Shown: positions 16,645 through 27,411, counted from the stretch's first letter. The stretch: DNA of 64,000 bases from Cytobacillus gottheilii (GCF_900166665.1 NZ_LT800494.1:4632001-4696000); one strand, 5' to 3'. Made by a program: numbers and translations. Notes: a model not told the origin generated them from the sequence alone.

Positions 16645-16682
16645 GTAAATAAAAAAAGTAAGCAGGATAATTCACTGCTTAC
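16645..16682 (-). terminator. Terminator after malR
   Basis: GTAAGCAG at 16675-16682 (minus strand) pairs with CTGCTTAC at 16658-16665 around a 9-base loop and is followed by a run of seven T. It overlaps the malR stop codon. Confidence 0.85.
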
Positions 16683-17386
16683 AAAAAATTTTTTATTAGA
16701 TGTTCTTTAAAGCGATTATATTCGTGCTGGTAAACGGGCCTGCCAACCGTTCCATAGATGACTTTTACATCCAATATACCAATTTCCTTTAAGAAATTAA
16801 GATATTTTCTGGCAGATACTCTTGATATGCCAACATTTTCGGCAACCTCATCTGTTGAAAAAGCTGTTCTTTTTAATTCTTGTACAGATTCCCATACCTG
16901 TTTTAGTGTATCTTTTGTTAAGCCCTTTGGAAGTTCTTCCGCTATGGCCGTTTCTTCCCTGTTTAAAAGATAATGATCAAGCTCCTGCTGACTAAATTCT
17001 TTTTGCTTATAAGCCAGCATTGCTTTTTGCTGGTAACTTGTTAGTGCAGCATTGAATCTTTCAAACTCAAACGGTTTGATTAAATAGTCTGCCACTCCAT
17101 ATCGCAATGCTTTTTGAATTCGTCCCAAGTCAGATGCAGCTGAGATAATAATGACATCTATTTCAAGCTCGTTTTTCCTAAGGTACGTTAATAGTTCAAG
17201 TCCAACCTTACCTGGCATAAAAAGATCTAAAAGAATCAGCTGAATGTCATTACTCTTCAGCAAACGGATCGCTTCATCAACTGAGCCCGCAGTTGCAGTT
17301 AAACGAAAACCCTCAATCTTTGAAAGATATTGCTTATTAATTTCCGCTACCATCGGGTCATCTTCAACAATCATCACTTGAATCAT
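16679..17386 (-). CDS. malR: MalR-type response regulator (CitB/DctR family)
   Basis: A 235-residue regulator with a receiver domain carrying the acidic pair E8-D9-D10, phospho-acceptor D54 in LILLDLFMPGK and conserved Lys in DYLIKPFEFE. A helix-turn-helix follows (FSTDEVAENVGISRVSARKYL region). Length and architecture match B. subtilis MalR, which activates malate uptake and malic enzyme genes. It starts 2 bp after the kinase stop with AAGGGGAA as ribosome-binding site, so the two are translationally linked. A terminator follows directly. Confidence 0.88.
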   Translation of the reverse strand: MIQVMIVEDDPMVAEINKQYLSKIEGFRLTATAGSVDEAIRLLKSNDIQLILLDLFMPGKVGLELLTYLRKNELEIDVIIISAASDLGRIQKALRYGVADYLIKPFEFERFNAALTSYQQKAMLAYKQKEFSQQELDHYLLNREETAIAEELPKGLTKDTLKQVWESVQELKRTAFSTDEVAENVGISRVSARKYLNFLKEIGILDVKVIYGTVGRPVYQHEYNRFKEHLIKNFL

Positions 17387-17388
17387 TT

Positions 17389-18984
17389 TTATTCCCCTTC
17401 TTCCTTGTACGGTATATACACAGCAAAATTCGTGCCCTTGCCAATTTTTGAGGAAACAATTAAATCTCCTTCCAGCCTCTCAATGGCCTGCTGCAGAAGA
17501 TAGAGCCCGAACCCGCGATTTTCGCCTTTTGTCGAGAATCCCTTTTCCAGTATTTGATCTTGCATTGACTGTTCTATGCCCTTCCCTGTGTCTTTTACTT
17601 CTACTGTTAAAATTTCTTCGGCGTAGTCCAGCAGCAGCTCGACTTTTTTATTAGGACAGTCTGCAACGGCCTCTAATGCATTATCGATTAAATTCCCTAT
17701 AATAGTAATGAGTTCATTCGTTGCTTTCGATTGCTCCGGCTTCGGAATTTTATTTGGGCATTCAATTGATAGGGAAGCTCCTGATTCTCTTGCAAAGCTA
17801 AGCTTTCCAATTAGAAACCCCGCAAGTACAGGATCAAGTACCATTTTCGTAACAAAACCTACTTCCGTTTCGCGGTGACTGACTGTCTCACTCACATAGC
17901 TAGCAAGTGTCTCATATTGCTCTGTACGAACCAATCCCAGAATAACATGAAGTTTATTCATAAATTCATGCGCCTGTGCACGGAGAGCATCAGCATAATT
18001 ACGGACACCTGTGAGTTGTTCAGCAAGAAGCTGAACCTCTGTTTTATCTCGAAATGTAGCGATTGCTCCCACCGCCTGGTTTTCAACAACTACTGGAACT
18101 CTGTTAACGAGAATGGTGACTCCATTTAACTTTTGCTCTTGATCCAGCTCCGTCTGCCCGGATTTAATAATGCGCGTTAACCTAGTCTCTGGCAGATAAT
18201 TTTCAATGCTCTGTCCCATAGGGTCTCCTTCAATGCCCGCTTTTTTAAAAAGCTTCGAGGCTGCTCGATTCACTAAAGTAATTTTCCCTTCCTGATCAAT
18301 TGCGATGATTCCTTCCCGTACAGATTGCAGCATGGAGCTCCTCTCTTCTAGCAGCTTTGCAATCACAGATGGTTCAAGTCCTAAAAGGATTTTTTTAATA
18401 TACTTAGCAAGCCCTACTGCACCGAGGATACCAATCAGGATGCCAATTAATGTACCGATCACCATAACCATTTGACCTTTATGTACAGCCTTCGTAACGG
18501 TATCTAATGAAATCCCCACTGCTGCTGCTCCAATTTGAATGCCCTGTGCATTTTTAATAGGCGTAAACGCCCTTAATGATGGACCGAGCGAGCCTTTTGC
18601 GGTCGATACATACTCTTTCCCTTGGAGAACTGGCCCTTCATCTCCTCCTCTAAAATGCTTGCCAATTTCATTAGGATCCGGATGTGAAAGACGAATTCCT
18701 TCCATATTTATTACCACAACAAAGTTAACCTCGGTCAGTTCTCTTATTTCATTGGTAAATGGCTGAACACTTTCCTGATTCGTTTGTTCATCAAGCGCAC
18801 TAATGACTTGCGGACTGATTGCCACCATCCTGGCTACATTTAGCGCTTTGTCTTTCTGTGTATCTTCAACACTGGAGGTAATCCCTCTGCTTATGAGCAA
18901 ATCCGTTATTCCAAGTGACAGCGCCACAACAATACAAACAAATAGAATAATGGCCGCTTGTAAACTAATCTTTGGCTTTTTCAT
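17389..18984 (-). CDS. malK: MalK-type sensor histidine kinase
   Basis: A 531-residue CitA/DcuS-family kinase. TM1 lies at about 9-31, a periplasmic-type PAS/Cache sensor follows with the ligand-contact stretch GIRLSHPDPNEIGKHFRGGDEG, TM2 at about 172-195, then a cytoplasmic PAS domain (about 215-320). A SpoOB-type dimerisation domain carries the phospho-acceptor His in LRAQAHEFMNKLHVILGL. The ATPase domain includes GNLIDNALEAV (N box), DTGKGI and GFGLYLLQQ. The ATG at 18984 follows GGAGGT. It matches B. subtilis MalK in length and order and presumably senses external malate. Confidence 0.88.
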   Translation of the reverse strand: MKKPKISLQAAIILFVCIVVALSLGITDLLISRGITSSVEDTQKDKALNVARMVAISPQVISALDEQTNQESVQPFTNEIRELTEVNFVVVINMEGIRLSHPDPNEIGKHFRGGDEGPVLQGKEYVSTAKGSLGPSLRAFTPIKNAQGIQIGAAAVGISLDTVTKAVHKGQMVMVIGTLIGILIGILGAVGLAKYIKKILLGLEPSVIAKLLEERSSMLQSVREGIIAIDQEGKITLVNRAASKLFKKAGIEGDPMGQSIENYLPETRLTRIIKSGQTELDQEQKLNGVTILVNRVPVVVENQAVGAIATFRDKTEVQLLAEQLTGVRNYADALRAQAHEFMNKLHVILGLVRTEQYETLASYVSETVSHRETEVGFVTKMVLDPVLAGFLIGKLSFARESGASLSIECPNKIPKPEQSKATNELITIIGNLIDNALEAVADCPNKKVELLLDYAEEILTVEVKDTGKGIEQSMQDQILEKGFSTKGENRGFGLYLLQQAIERLEGDLIVSSKIGKGTNFAVYIPYKEEGE

Positions 18985-19230
18985 GTCAACCTCCAGGCAA
19001 GTATTATTTATATTATGGATATAATGGCAAATTTAATGAGAAGAGGCTGCTCAGCTTATTGGGCTTTAAGCAGTCTCTGCATATGAACATTTACTTCAAA
19101 CTAAACGCAAAATGAAACCATGCTGACTTTTATTATAATATTTGCAGTAAAAGGGAAGCTTTTTGTAATTAAAAAAAGCTGAAGCTAACTACATACTGGC
19201 TTAATCTCCCGCCGCATAAATCTCTTATAA

Positions 19231-19264
19231 TAAAAAAAGACCCCCAACCATATGGTTGAGAGCC
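19231..19264 (-). terminator. rplM-rpsI operon terminator
   Basis: A stem centred on CAACC-ATAT-GGTTG (19239-19264), extended by several G-U pairs, is followed on the minus strand by seven T. The remaining 250 bp up to malK contain a further 10-bp imperfect hairpin at about 19041-19078 and presumably the malK promoter, which I could not place. Confidence 0.85.
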
Positions 19265-19279
19265 TTCTGAAACGTAAAA

Positions 19280-19672
19280 TTAACGTTTTGAGAACTGAGG
19301 TGCACGACGAGCGCCTTTAAGACCGTATTTTTTACGTTCTTTCATACGAGCGTCACGAGTTAATAGTCCAGCACTCTTAAGTGTAGGACGGAATTCTGGA
19401 TCAGCTTGAAGCAATGCACGAGAGATCCCGTGACGGATTGCGCCTGCTTGACCAGTGTATCCACCACCATTAACATTTACATGAATGTCATAGCTGCTTA
19501 CTGTTTCAGTAGCAACAAGTGGCTGCTTTACAACTTCACGAAGAGCTGCAAATGGGATGTAGTCAGTGATTTCACGACCATTGATGATGATGTTTCCGTC
19601 GCCTGGAACTAAACGAACACGTGCAACGGAGCTTTTACGACGACCAGTACCAATATATTGAACCTGTGCCAA
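19280..19672 (-). CDS. rpsI: 30S ribosomal protein S9
   Basis: A 130-residue uS9 whose C-terminal tail RAPQFSKR reaches the P-site tRNA; the final Arg is the conserved residue that contacts the anticodon loop. The N-terminal [16 protein letters not shown] motif is diagnostic. It lies 22 bp after rplM in the usual L13-S9 pair and ends at a strong terminator. Confidence 0.98.
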   Translation of the reverse strand: MAQVQYIGTGRRKSSVARVRLVPGDGNIIINGREITDYIPFAALREVVKQPLVATETVSSYDIHVNVNGGGYTGQAGAIRHGISRALLQADPEFRPTLKSAGLLTRDARMKERKKYGLKGARRAPQFSKR

Positions 19673-19694
19673 GATAATAACCTCCCTTTAAAAA

Positions 19695-20132
19695 TTATCC
19701 ACGAAGTTCGTAAACTTCAGGTTGTTGAGCTTGGTGCGGATGCTCGCTACCAGCATATACATTTAACTTCTTGAAAATTTGACGGCCAAGAGAGTTCTTT
19801 GGAAGCATGCCTTTGATTGCAAGCTCTAACATTCTCTCAGGATAGTTCGTACGCATTTCAAGAGCAGTTCTAGACTTTAATCCGCCTGGGTGCATGCTGT
19901 GACGGTAGTAAATCTTGTCAGTTAGCTTTTTACCAGTTAAGTGGATTTTTGAAGCATTGATAATAATTACATGATCACCTGTGTCAACATGCGGTGTAAA
20001 AGTTGGTTTATGTTTACCACGTAGGATTGATGCAACTTCACTAGAAAGACGACCTAAAGTTTGTCCTTCAGCATCAATCACGTACCATTTACGTTCGATA
20101 TTATTTGAATTCGCCATAAACGTTGTACGCAT
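19695..20132 (-). CDS. rplM: 50S ribosomal protein L13
   Basis: A 145-residue uL13, an early-assembly protein of the large subunit. [19 protein letters not shown] and the [11 protein letters not shown] segment identify it. The start ATG ([11 protein letters not shown]) has GGAGGG 8 bp upstream and the same N-terminus as B. subtilis L13. It is the first gene of the rplM-rpsI operon, with its own promoter and a leader hairpin that probably binds L13. Confidence 0.98.
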   Translation of the reverse strand: MRTTFMANSNNIERKWYVIDAEGQTLGRLSSEVASILRGKHKPTFTPHVDTGDHVIIINASKIHLTGKKLTDKIYYRHSMHPGGLKSRTALEMRTNYPERMLELAIKGMLPKNSLGRQIFKKLNVYAGSEHPHQAQQPEVYELRG

Positions 20133-20134
20133 CG

Positions 20135-20232
20135 ATATTCCCTCCTAATAATTCCATAATTCATTCGTTTTTTGGTTTCATATATCACACAATAAGTTCC
20201 GGGGCTTATCGTGGGTTTAATAACAATACCAT
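20135..20232 (-). ncRNA. L13 leader (autoregulatory mRNA leader)
   Basis: The roughly 100-nt untranslated leader of rplM contains a 9-bp stem pairing CACGATAAG with CTTATTGTG (20205-20213 and 20188-20196) around CCCCGGAA. This resembles the L13 leader of low-GC Gram-positive bacteria, where L13 is thought to bind and repress its own operon. The assignment is by position and remembered motif; a covariance-model search would decide it. Confidence 0.65.
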
Positions 20233-20237
20233 ATGCT

Positions 20238-20266
20238 ATAATATAACTTTGGGAGAACAATGTCAA
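20238..20266 (-). promoter_or_regulatory. rplM-rpsI promoter
   Basis: TTGACA (20261-20266), a 17-bp spacer and TATTAT (20238-20243) form a near-consensus sigma-A promoter upstream of the L13 leader. Confidence 0.85.
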
Positions 20267-20329
20267 GAAAATGTTACACCTGGATTAGTTGTTTTAGAAA
20301 AAAATTTAAAATACATATATATATATGAT

Positions 20330-20446
20330 TTCCACAGCAGGACACTCGCTTTCCGCGGGGCGGGCGCTAAGCCTCCTCGTCGCTGTGCTCCTGTGGGGTC
20401 TCAGATTCCCACTCCTCCCGCAGGAGTCTCGTATCCTTCCGTTCCA
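20330..20446. repeat. Second copy of the GC-rich repeat core
   Basis: The segment shares the 16-mer CTCGCTTTCCGCGGGG (20345-20360) and much of the following 90 bases with the core of the 13000-13313 element. CTCCTGTGGG (20388-20397) pairs with CCCGCAGGAG (20417-20426); in the other copy the same stem differs at one position on each arm. Terminal inverted repeats of the 17-bp kind are absent here. It sits between the truA stop and the rplM promoter. The rest of the 20133-20487 gap is the L13 leader and promoter. Confidence 0.7.
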
Positions 20447-20487
20447 ATCAGCAAGTATAGCTATATCGATTTAAATATTTTTGTAAA

Positions 20488-21252
20488 TTAATCCAACTTA
20501 CATTTTCCATCATTCTCATAAAAAACTTTCCATAAATACAATCCTTGCGGAGGCGCTGTTTTCCCTGCTTTGGTGCGGTCTTTTGCCTCAAGAATTACCG
20601 GTATTTCATCTGCCGGCAGCTGTCCATTCCCAACCGCCAGCAGGGTGCCTGCTAAGATTCTGACCATATTATATAAAAAGCCATTTCCTCTAAAACTGAA
20701 AATCAGCAAATCTCCGTCTTCCTTGACATCTATTGAAGTAATTCTGCGCACTTTATCTTCCACTTCTGTTTTTGCAGAACAAAAGCTTGTAAAATCAAAT
20801 TCACCAATTAGATAAGGTATCGCCATCCTGATTGCTGAAATGTCCAGCTGGTATGGATACAAAGAAGCATAGTTGCGCTGAAACGGATCCCTCTGTGCCC
20901 TTCTCTGGACAAAATAACGGTACTCCTTTCCGCTTGTATCAAAACGGGCATGAAAGGCATTAGACGTCCATTCTGCGTGTGTGACGGCAACATCAGACGG
21001 CAGCAGAGCATTGAGTGCAACCGTCCATCTATCTTCCGGGATTTCCAGCGGAGTATCAAAGTGGATGACCTGCCCTTTTGCATGTACTCCTGCATCGGTA
21101 CGGCCGGATGCTGTAATTTTCACTTCAGCACCTTTATGAAGCTTAGTCAATGCCTCCTCGATCACTCGCTGGACTGTACGCTTCCCTGGCTGCACCTGGT
21201 AGCCGGCAAAACTGGTACCATCATATGAAACTGTACATTTCATTCTTTTCAT
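20488..21252 (-). CDS. truA: tRNA pseudouridine synthase A
   Basis: A 254-residue TruA, which makes pseudouridine at positions 38-40 of tRNA anticodon stems. The catalytic Asp is in SGRTDAGVHA, and YDGTSFAGYQ near the N-terminus and RGNGFLYNMVRIL near the C-terminus are conserved. The ATG at 21252 is chosen because GGAGCT precedes it by about 9 bp; an in-frame TTG at 21261 lies on top of that site. It lies 15 bp after ecfT, so it belongs to the ecfA1-ecfA2-ecfT-truA operon, as in B. subtilis. Confidence 0.95.
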   Translation of the reverse strand: MKRMKCTVSYDGTSFAGYQVQPGKRTVQRVIEEALTKLHKGAEVKITASGRTDAGVHAKGQVIHFDTPLEIPEDRWTVALNALLPSDVAVTHAEWTSNAFHARFDTSGKEYRYFVQRRAQRDPFQRNYASLYPYQLDISAIRMAIPYLIGEFDFTSFCSAKTEVEDKVRRITSIDVKEDGDLLIFSFRGNGFLYNMVRILAGTLLAVGNGQLPADEIPVILEAKDRTKAGKTAPPQGLYLWKVFYENDGKCKLD

Positions 21253-21267
21253 GACTATCAAGCTCCA

Positions 21268-22065
21268 TTATGTTCTCAGCAGGATTAGAATGACTGTTAG
21301 AGCTGCCAGCAGAAGCAGCATCATCGTATCCGTCATTCTCCAGCTTAGCTGTCTATATTTTGTTCTTCCTTCACCGCCGCGATAGCCTCTTGCCTCCATG
21401 GCAGTAGCAAGCTCCTCCGCTCTCTTAAAAGAGCTGACGAACAAGGGAATCAATAGAGGAATCACTGCTTTTACTCTCTCCTTGATTGGACCGCCAGAAA
21501 AATCAACACCACGTGCGGTTTGTGCTTTCATGATTTTATCGGTCTCTCCCATAAGGGTTGGAATAAACCGCAGAGAAATCGACATCATTAAGGCCAGCTC
21601 ATGAACCGGGAACTTCACCTTTTTAAGAGGACCTAATAGTGTTTCAAGGCCGTCCGTTATTTCAATTGGCGTAGTGGTTAACGTTAAGATTGAAGTCATT
21701 AGGATTAATAGAAAGAAACGCAATGAGATAAAAATCCCTTGTCTAAGTCCCTCTTGATAAATGGTAATCGGTCCAAGCTCAAAAATGATGGCGCCTTCCC
21801 GTGTTAAAAACAAATGCAGAATCAGGGTGAAAATAACAAGCAGAAAGACCGGCTTTAATCCTGCTAAAATAAATCGCACTGGCACTTTTGATAACAGGAT
21901 CATAGCAAATGTATAGATAATGAGTGCAGCATACGTATAAACATTATTAGCAATAAAGACAACACAGACAAACAAAAAAATGAGAATCAGCTTTGAGCGG
22001 GGATCCATTCGATGAATAATCGATTCTGCTGGAACATAGCGCCCAAAAATCATTTTTTCCATCAT
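21268..22065 (-). CDS. ecfT: Energy-coupling factor transporter transmembrane protein EcfT
   Basis: A 265-residue membrane protein with five to six spans, the shared transmembrane part of group II ECF vitamin/cobalt transporters. The two coupling motifs MEARGYRGG (an A-R-G signature) and AQTARGVDFSGG bind the ATPases. The ATG at 22065 overlaps the TGA of ecfA2 by 4 bp (ATGA), with GGGAGGAG upstream. No substrate-binding S component is in the window, so the module serves S proteins encoded elsewhere. Confidence 0.95.
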   Translation of the reverse strand: MMEKMIFGRYVPAESIIHRMDPRSKLILIFLFVCVVFIANNVYTYAALIIYTFAMILLSKVPVRFILAGLKPVFLLVIFTLILHLFLTREGAIIFELGPITIYQEGLRQGIFISLRFFLLILMTSILTLTTTPIEITDGLETLLGPLKKVKFPVHELALMMSISLRFIPTLMGETDKIMKAQTARGVDFSGGPIKERVKAVIPLLIPLFVSSFKRAEELATAMEARGYRGGEGRTKYRQLSWRMTDTMMLLLLAALTVILILLRT

Positions 22066-22931
22066 AGAGAATCTCCTCCCTTTAAAAGCTTCATGGCTTC
22101 TTCAGCGAGATCTTCCATAGATAAGCACGTCTTCGCAAACTTTCTTCCAAATGCAGATTCCATTTTATGCTGCAGCTTCACAACCTCAGGAACATCGAGT
22201 CCCAGTTCCAGCAGCCTTTCAGGATTTGAGAAAATTTCTGAAGGTGTTCCCTTCCTCTCGACCTTGCCATTATGCATAATGACAATTTGATCGGCGTAAC
22301 GGGAAGCATCCTCCATACTATGTGTGACAAGCACAGTAGAAAGGTTTCTTTCCTGGTGAAGGGAGGCAAACATATTCATAATCTCCTGCCTTCCTCTTGG
22401 ATCAAGACCCGCTGTCGGCTCATCAAGCACAATGACAGCCGGCTCCATTGCCAGTACACCAGCAATCGCAACACGCCGCATTTGCCCGCCTGAGAGCTCA
22501 AATGGCGATTTTGTTAGGATACCTTCAGACAGTCCTACCTGCTGAATTGCACGGCGAGCTCGCGCCTTTGCTTCTTCTTCGGAAACACCAAAGTTCATGG
22601 GACCAAAGCAAATATCTTTTTCAACGGTTTCTTCAAATAGCTGATGCTCTGGAAATTGAAAAACAATACCTACCCTTTGACGCACTTGCTTCAAGTTTTT
22701 TTGTTTTTTATTTTGTGTGATGACGGTATCACCAATTTTCACAGTACCTTTAGTTGGCTTAATTAGTGCATTTAAGTGCTGCAATACGGTCGATTTCCCT
22801 GACCCTGTATGACCAATGAGTGCTAAAAATGTACCTGCCGGCAAATCAATTGATACATCTTCAATCGCAAGCCGTTCAAACGGCGTATTTGCCTGATAAC
22901 GGTATTCTACATTTTGGAGTGTGATGTCCAT
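22062..22931 (-). CDS. ecfA2: ECF transporter ATPase EcfA2
   Basis: A 289-residue ABC ATPase. Walker A is [10 protein letters not shown]-loop [16 protein letters not shown], signature [16 protein letters not shown], Walker [16 protein letters not shown]. The [10 protein letters not shown]-loop and the MRRVA signature are typical of the A2 subunit. It overlaps ecfA1 by 25 bp and ecfT by 4 bp, so the three are translated as a unit. Confidence 0.95.
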   Translation of the reverse strand: MDITLQNVEYRYQANTPFERLAIEDVSIDLPAGTFLALIGHTGSGKSTVLQHLNALIKPTKGTVKIGDTVITQNKKQKNLKQVRQRVGIVFQFPEHQLFEETVEKDICFGPMNFGVSEEEAKARARRAIQQVGLSEGILTKSPFELSGGQMRRVAIAGVLAMEPAVIVLDEPTAGLDPRGRQEIMNMFASLHQERNLSTVLVTHSMEDASRYADQIVIMHNGKVERKGTPSEIFSNPERLLELGLDVPEVVKLQHKMESAFGRKFAKTCLSMEDLAEEAMKLLKGGDSL

Positions 22932-23743
22932 AACTCATTCACCAACTCCTCTTCTGTTAAATGATACTTCGTCAATGGAATTCCTTTTTTCTTAAACATT
23001 TTGCTCATCTTAACTGGAAAAGGAATATCAAGCCCCAGCTGCACAAGCTCTTCGTCCAGTTGAAAGATTTCATCGGGTGTGCCTTCTCTATAAAGCTGTC
23101 CTTTATTCATGACAATAATTCGATCTGCTTTGGCAGCTTCTTCTAGATCATGCGTAATTGATATAACAGTCATGTGATGATCCTGCTTTAGTTCTCTTAC
23201 TGTATCCAGGACTTCCTCCCTGCCGCGGGGGTCGAGCATAGAGGTTGCTTCATCCAAGATGATCAAATCTGGTCTTAGCGCTATAACCCCAGCTAACGCT
23301 ACACGCTGCTTCTGTCCTCCTGATAAATGGTGCGGCTCTTGATCAAGAAATTGGTCCATTTTAACCTTTTCGAGTGATTGTAAAACTCGATCCACCATCT
23401 CTTCTCGTGCCACTCCGTGATTTTCTAAACCAAAAGCCACATCATCCTGCACAGTTGTTCCAACAAACTGATTATCGGGATTTTGAAAAACCATACCGAT
23501 TTTTTTGCGGACTTCCCAAACGGTATCCTCTGAAAGCAGCAAGCCATCCACAGAAATCGTTCCCTCCTGTGCATATTGCAGCCCATTTAAAAGCTTTGCT
23601 AATGTTGATTTGCCAGAACCATTATGGCCAACAATCGCAAGCCATTCTCCTTCATATATAGAAAAGGATACTCCTTTTAAGGCATAATCCGCCTCTTCAT
23701 CGTATTGAAAAGAAATATCCTGTAAACGGACAAGTTCATTCAT
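22907..23743 (-). CDS. ecfA1: ECF transporter ATPase EcfA1
   Basis: A 278-residue ABC ATPase, partner of EcfA2. Walker A is GHNGSGKST, the Q-loop [16 protein letters not shown], signature [16 protein letters not shown], Walker [25 protein letters not shown] in place of DEPT is typical of the A1 subunit. It opens the ecf-truA operon. The 150 bp upstream hold the promoter, which I could not assign with confidence. Confidence 0.95.
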   Translation of the reverse strand: MNELVRLQDISFQYDEEADYALKGVSFSIYEGEWLAIVGHNGSGKSTLAKLLNGLQYAQEGTISVDGLLLSEDTVWEVRKKIGMVFQNPDNQFVGTTVQDDVAFGLENHGVAREEMVDRVLQSLEKVKMDQFLDQEPHHLSGGQKQRVALAGVIALRPDLIILDEATSMLDPRGREEVLDTVRELKQDHHMTVISITHDLEEAAKADRIIVMNKGQLYREGTPDEIFQLDEELVQLGLDIPFPVKMSKMFKKKGIPLTKYHLTEEELVNELWTSHSKM

Positions 23744-23896
23744 CCAAATACGCTCCTCTCAGCCTTTCTAATCTCTTCTATTCTCCGCTATCCTTGTTTG
23801 CATGACAAGTTTTCATATGAGCAAGCCATGCTAAAAATAAAAATATATAATGGCAGTAAAACAAATATATCATGGTGTACAAACAGCTATTTTTTA

Positions 23897-23924
23897 AAAA
23901 CAAAAAACCCGCCAACTTGGCGAG
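23897..23924 (-). terminator. Terminator upstream of ecfA1, ending the rplQ-side transcript
   Basis: CTCGCC (23919-23924, minus strand) pairs with GGCGGG (23908-23913), followed by TTTTTTGTTTTT. It is the first strong terminator downstream of rplQ, about 590 bp past the rplQ stop. Confidence 0.85.
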
Positions 23925-23959
23925 CTTGAATAGTAAGACTATAGCATATTTAGGCTTGT

Positions 23960-24510
23960 ACTTCACATAGTAAAACGATCTACATGAATTTCTAAGCGTG
24001 TAGAATCATGCTGCCTCCCTATTTAAAGCTCATGATGCAGCTGCATTAAATCCTGTAAAATTCAATATATGATGACATTAGTCTATTAAACATTAACTAG
24101 GTCACATGCGATCCTATAGCACCTAATTAATTTAATTAAAATAAAGCCTGCATCTCTTCCAAAACAGGCCATCCTGTTTGTCCGCTAAAGCTATGAGGAA
24201 GAGATGCAACGAGCTAGACGAGTCGCGAAGGAAAGGGATAAACCAGTCAGTAAAAATTGTCTGGTTAAAGTACTATTTAAAAAGTACTCCTTCTTTCTTT
24301 ACTTTTTACATTAGTGTACATAGTAAACTAAATACACGCTCATCATAACACTCAGATTGGCTTATTACTGGACTTAGTAATTAAAGGAAGCAAGTCCATT
24401 TACAAAAAGGGGGCAAAGAACAAGTTTGTACTTAAACTGTCCAGCGCCCCACTTGTTGTTGTGCGTCGAACAGGACAGTCAGCAGACTGATCTGTTCATT
24501 CGCTAAGGTT
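23960..24510. other. Gene-less, hairpin-rich region between rplQ and ecfA1
   Basis: No credible gene is present. Strong inverted repeats are: GCATCTCTTCC (24150-24160) with its complement (24197-24207), enclosing AACAGG/CCTGTT (24163-24168 and 24173-24178); AACCAG/CTGGTT (24241-24246 and 24261-24266); AGTACT repeated at 24269-24274 and 24283-24288; and ACTGTCC/GGACAGT near 24436-24480. The same gap is, as I recall, short in B. subtilis. It may be a long 3' untranslated region or a separate RNA ending at the 23897-23924 terminator. The strand cannot be fixed from symmetry alone. Confidence 0.55.
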
Positions 24511-24513
24511 TTA

Positions 24514-24900
<387 letters not shown>

Positions 24901-24933
24901 TCATTCCCCGAGCTTTATACACTTGCTTAATGA

Positions 24934-25878
24934 TCAATCGTCTTTACGCAAGCCTAAACCAAGCTCTTCTAATTTATGTTTCACTTCTTCAAGTGATTTT
25001 CTTCCTAAGTTACGAACCTTCATCATATCTTCTTCAGTCTTGTTAGCCAATTCCTGAACAGTGTTGATGCCTGCGCGCTTTAGGCAGTTATAAGAACGAA
25101 CAGAAAGATCAAGTTCTTCAATAGTCATTTCAAGTACTTTTTCTTTTTGGTCTTCTTCTTTTTCAACCATGATTTCAGCATTTTGTGCTTCATCAGTTAA
25201 ACCGACAAAGATATTTAAATGCTCAGTTAAGATCTTCGCTCCAAGTGCAACCGCATCTTGAGGACCTGTACTTCCGTCAGTCCAAACATCGAATGTTAAC
25301 TTATCATAGTTAGTCATTTGCCCTACACGTGTATTCTCTACTTGATAGGAGACACGAGCAACTGGTGTATAGATCGAATCAATCGGAATCACACCGATCG
25401 GCTGATCTTCGCGTTTGTTTTGGACAGCAGGCGTATAGCCTCTTCCGCGTTTTGCAGTCAAGCGCATGTGTAAGTGACCGTTTGAGCCAAGTGTAGCGAT
25501 ATGAAGATCTGGATTAAGAATCTCTACATCACTGTCATGCGTGACATCCGCTGCTGTAACAACACCTTCGCCTTGCACATCAATTTCAAGTGTTTTCTCT
25601 TCATCGGAGTAGATTTTCAGTGCTAGCTTCTTAATGTTTAAAATGATAGATGTTACATCTTCTACGACGCCTTCAATTGTTGAGAACTCATGAAGTACCC
25701 CATCAATTTGGATCGATGTGACAGCGGCACCTGGGAGTGAGGATAAAAGGATACGACGTAAGGAGTTACCCAGAGTTGTACCATATCCACGCTCTAGTGG
25801 CTCTACGACGAATTTCCCGTACTTAGCATCATCGCTGATCTCAACCGTTTCGATTTTTGGTTTTTCTATTTCGATCAT
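24934..25878 (-). CDS. rpoA: DNA-directed RNA polymerase subunit alpha
   Basis: A 314-residue alpha subunit. The N-terminal assembly domain contains [22 protein letters not shown], a linker with acidic EKEEDQKEK follows, and the C-terminal domain has [20 protein letters not shown] and [11 protein letters not shown], which contact UP elements and activators. The ATG at 25878 follows AAGGAGG; the TTG one codon earlier is not needed. Alpha is the scaffold for beta and beta', encoded at 44917-52175. A promoter of its own lies in the 174-bp gap after rpsK. Confidence 0.98.
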   Translation of the reverse strand: MIEIEKPKIETVEISDDAKYGKFVVEPLERGYGTTLGNSLRRILLSSLPGAAVTSIQIDGVLHEFSTIEGVVEDVTSIILNIKKLALKIYSDEEKTLEIDVQGEGVVTAADVTHDSDVEILNPDLHIATLGSNGHLHMRLTAKRGRGYTPAVQNKREDQPIGVIPIDSIYTPVARVSYQVENTRVGQMTNYDKLTFDVWTDGSTGPQDAVALGAKILTEHLNIFVGLTDEAQNAEIMVEKEEDQKEKVLEMTIEELDLSVRSYNCLKRAGINTVQELANKTEEDMMKVRNLGRKSLEEVKHKLEELGLGLRKDD

Positions 25879-26007
25879 CAAAATATACCCTCCTTCAAAA
25901 CGTCGAAACCCCGGCTAGTTTGTTCTAACCGAAATTCCCCCATGTATACGTTCCCGTTTTGTGCACAACAACTGGAATAATTATTCTGTATAAAAACGAA
26001 AGTTTGT

Positions 26008-26036
26008 ATCATATCCCATTATAGACAAGGATACAA
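26008..26036 (-). promoter_or_regulatory. Internal promoter before rpoA
   Basis: TTGTAT (26031-26036), a 17-bp spacer and TATGAT (26008-26013) lie in the gap between rpsK and rpoA. This would give extra rpoA-rplQ expression independent of the upstream ribosomal genes. Confidence 0.6.
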
Positions 26037-26052
26037 AATCTATACAGTAAAA

Positions 26053-26442
<390 letters not shown>

Positions 26443-26463
26443 TTAAAGTACCTCCTTTACAGA

Positions 26464-26829
26464 TTATTTCTTCTTGTTCGCTACAGTCTTACGAGGACCT
26501 TTGCGTGTACGTGCGTTGTTTTTCGTGTTTTGTCCACGAACAGGTAAACCACGACGATGACGAAGACCGCGGTAGCTTCCGATTTCCATTAAACGTTTAA
26601 TGTTAAGTGAAACTTCACGGCGAAGGTCACCTTCAACTTTTAATTTGTCGATTTGCTCTCGGATTTTGTTTAATTCATCTTCTGTAAGATCGCGAACGCG
26701 AGTGTCTTCAGCTACACCAGCTTCAGCTAGAATCTTAGAAGAAGTGTTTTTACCAATACCATAGATATAAGTTAATGAGATAACCACACGTTTCTCACGT
26801 GGTACATCTACACCAGCAATACGTGCCAT
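26464..26829 (-). CDS. rpsM: 30S ribosomal protein S13
   Basis: A 121-residue uS13 of the small-subunit head, contacting L5 and P-site t[17 protein letters not shown] at the start and [13 protein letters not shown] near the end identify it; the basic tail [13 protein letters not shown] reaches the tRNA. It lies 22 bp after rpmJ. Confidence 0.98.
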   Translation of the reverse strand: MARIAGVDVPREKRVVISLTYIYGIGKNTSSKILAEAGVAEDTRVRDLTEDELNKIREQIDKLKVEGDLRREVSLNIKRLMEIGSYRGLRHRRGLPVRGQNTKNNARTRKGPRKTVANKKK

Positions 26830-26851
26830 TTATACGCGCACCTCCTTGTTA

Positions 26852-27219
<368 letters not shown>

Positions 27220-27411
27220 CGAACGCGTCTCCCTTCTTCTAATCAAATACAAAATCTTAAATGCTCAGGATCATCCCAAAGCAGTCAGCTTTTCTTTTGT
27301 TAATTACGCGGTCAGGTTCCTAAAGATCTGCTCCAAACCTGAAGAGTTACTAAATTATTGTACTGCTTATGGCAGCCGAAAAGATCGGGACAACCATTCA
27401 ACAACCTTATA

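Noticed and set aside
24193-24351. Possible small protein of about 52 codons (MRKRCNELDESRRKG...) and an alternative 36-codon frame inside the rplQ-ecfA1 gap
   Set aside because: No ribosome-binding site for the longer one, both run through inverted repeats, and the composition is not protein-like.
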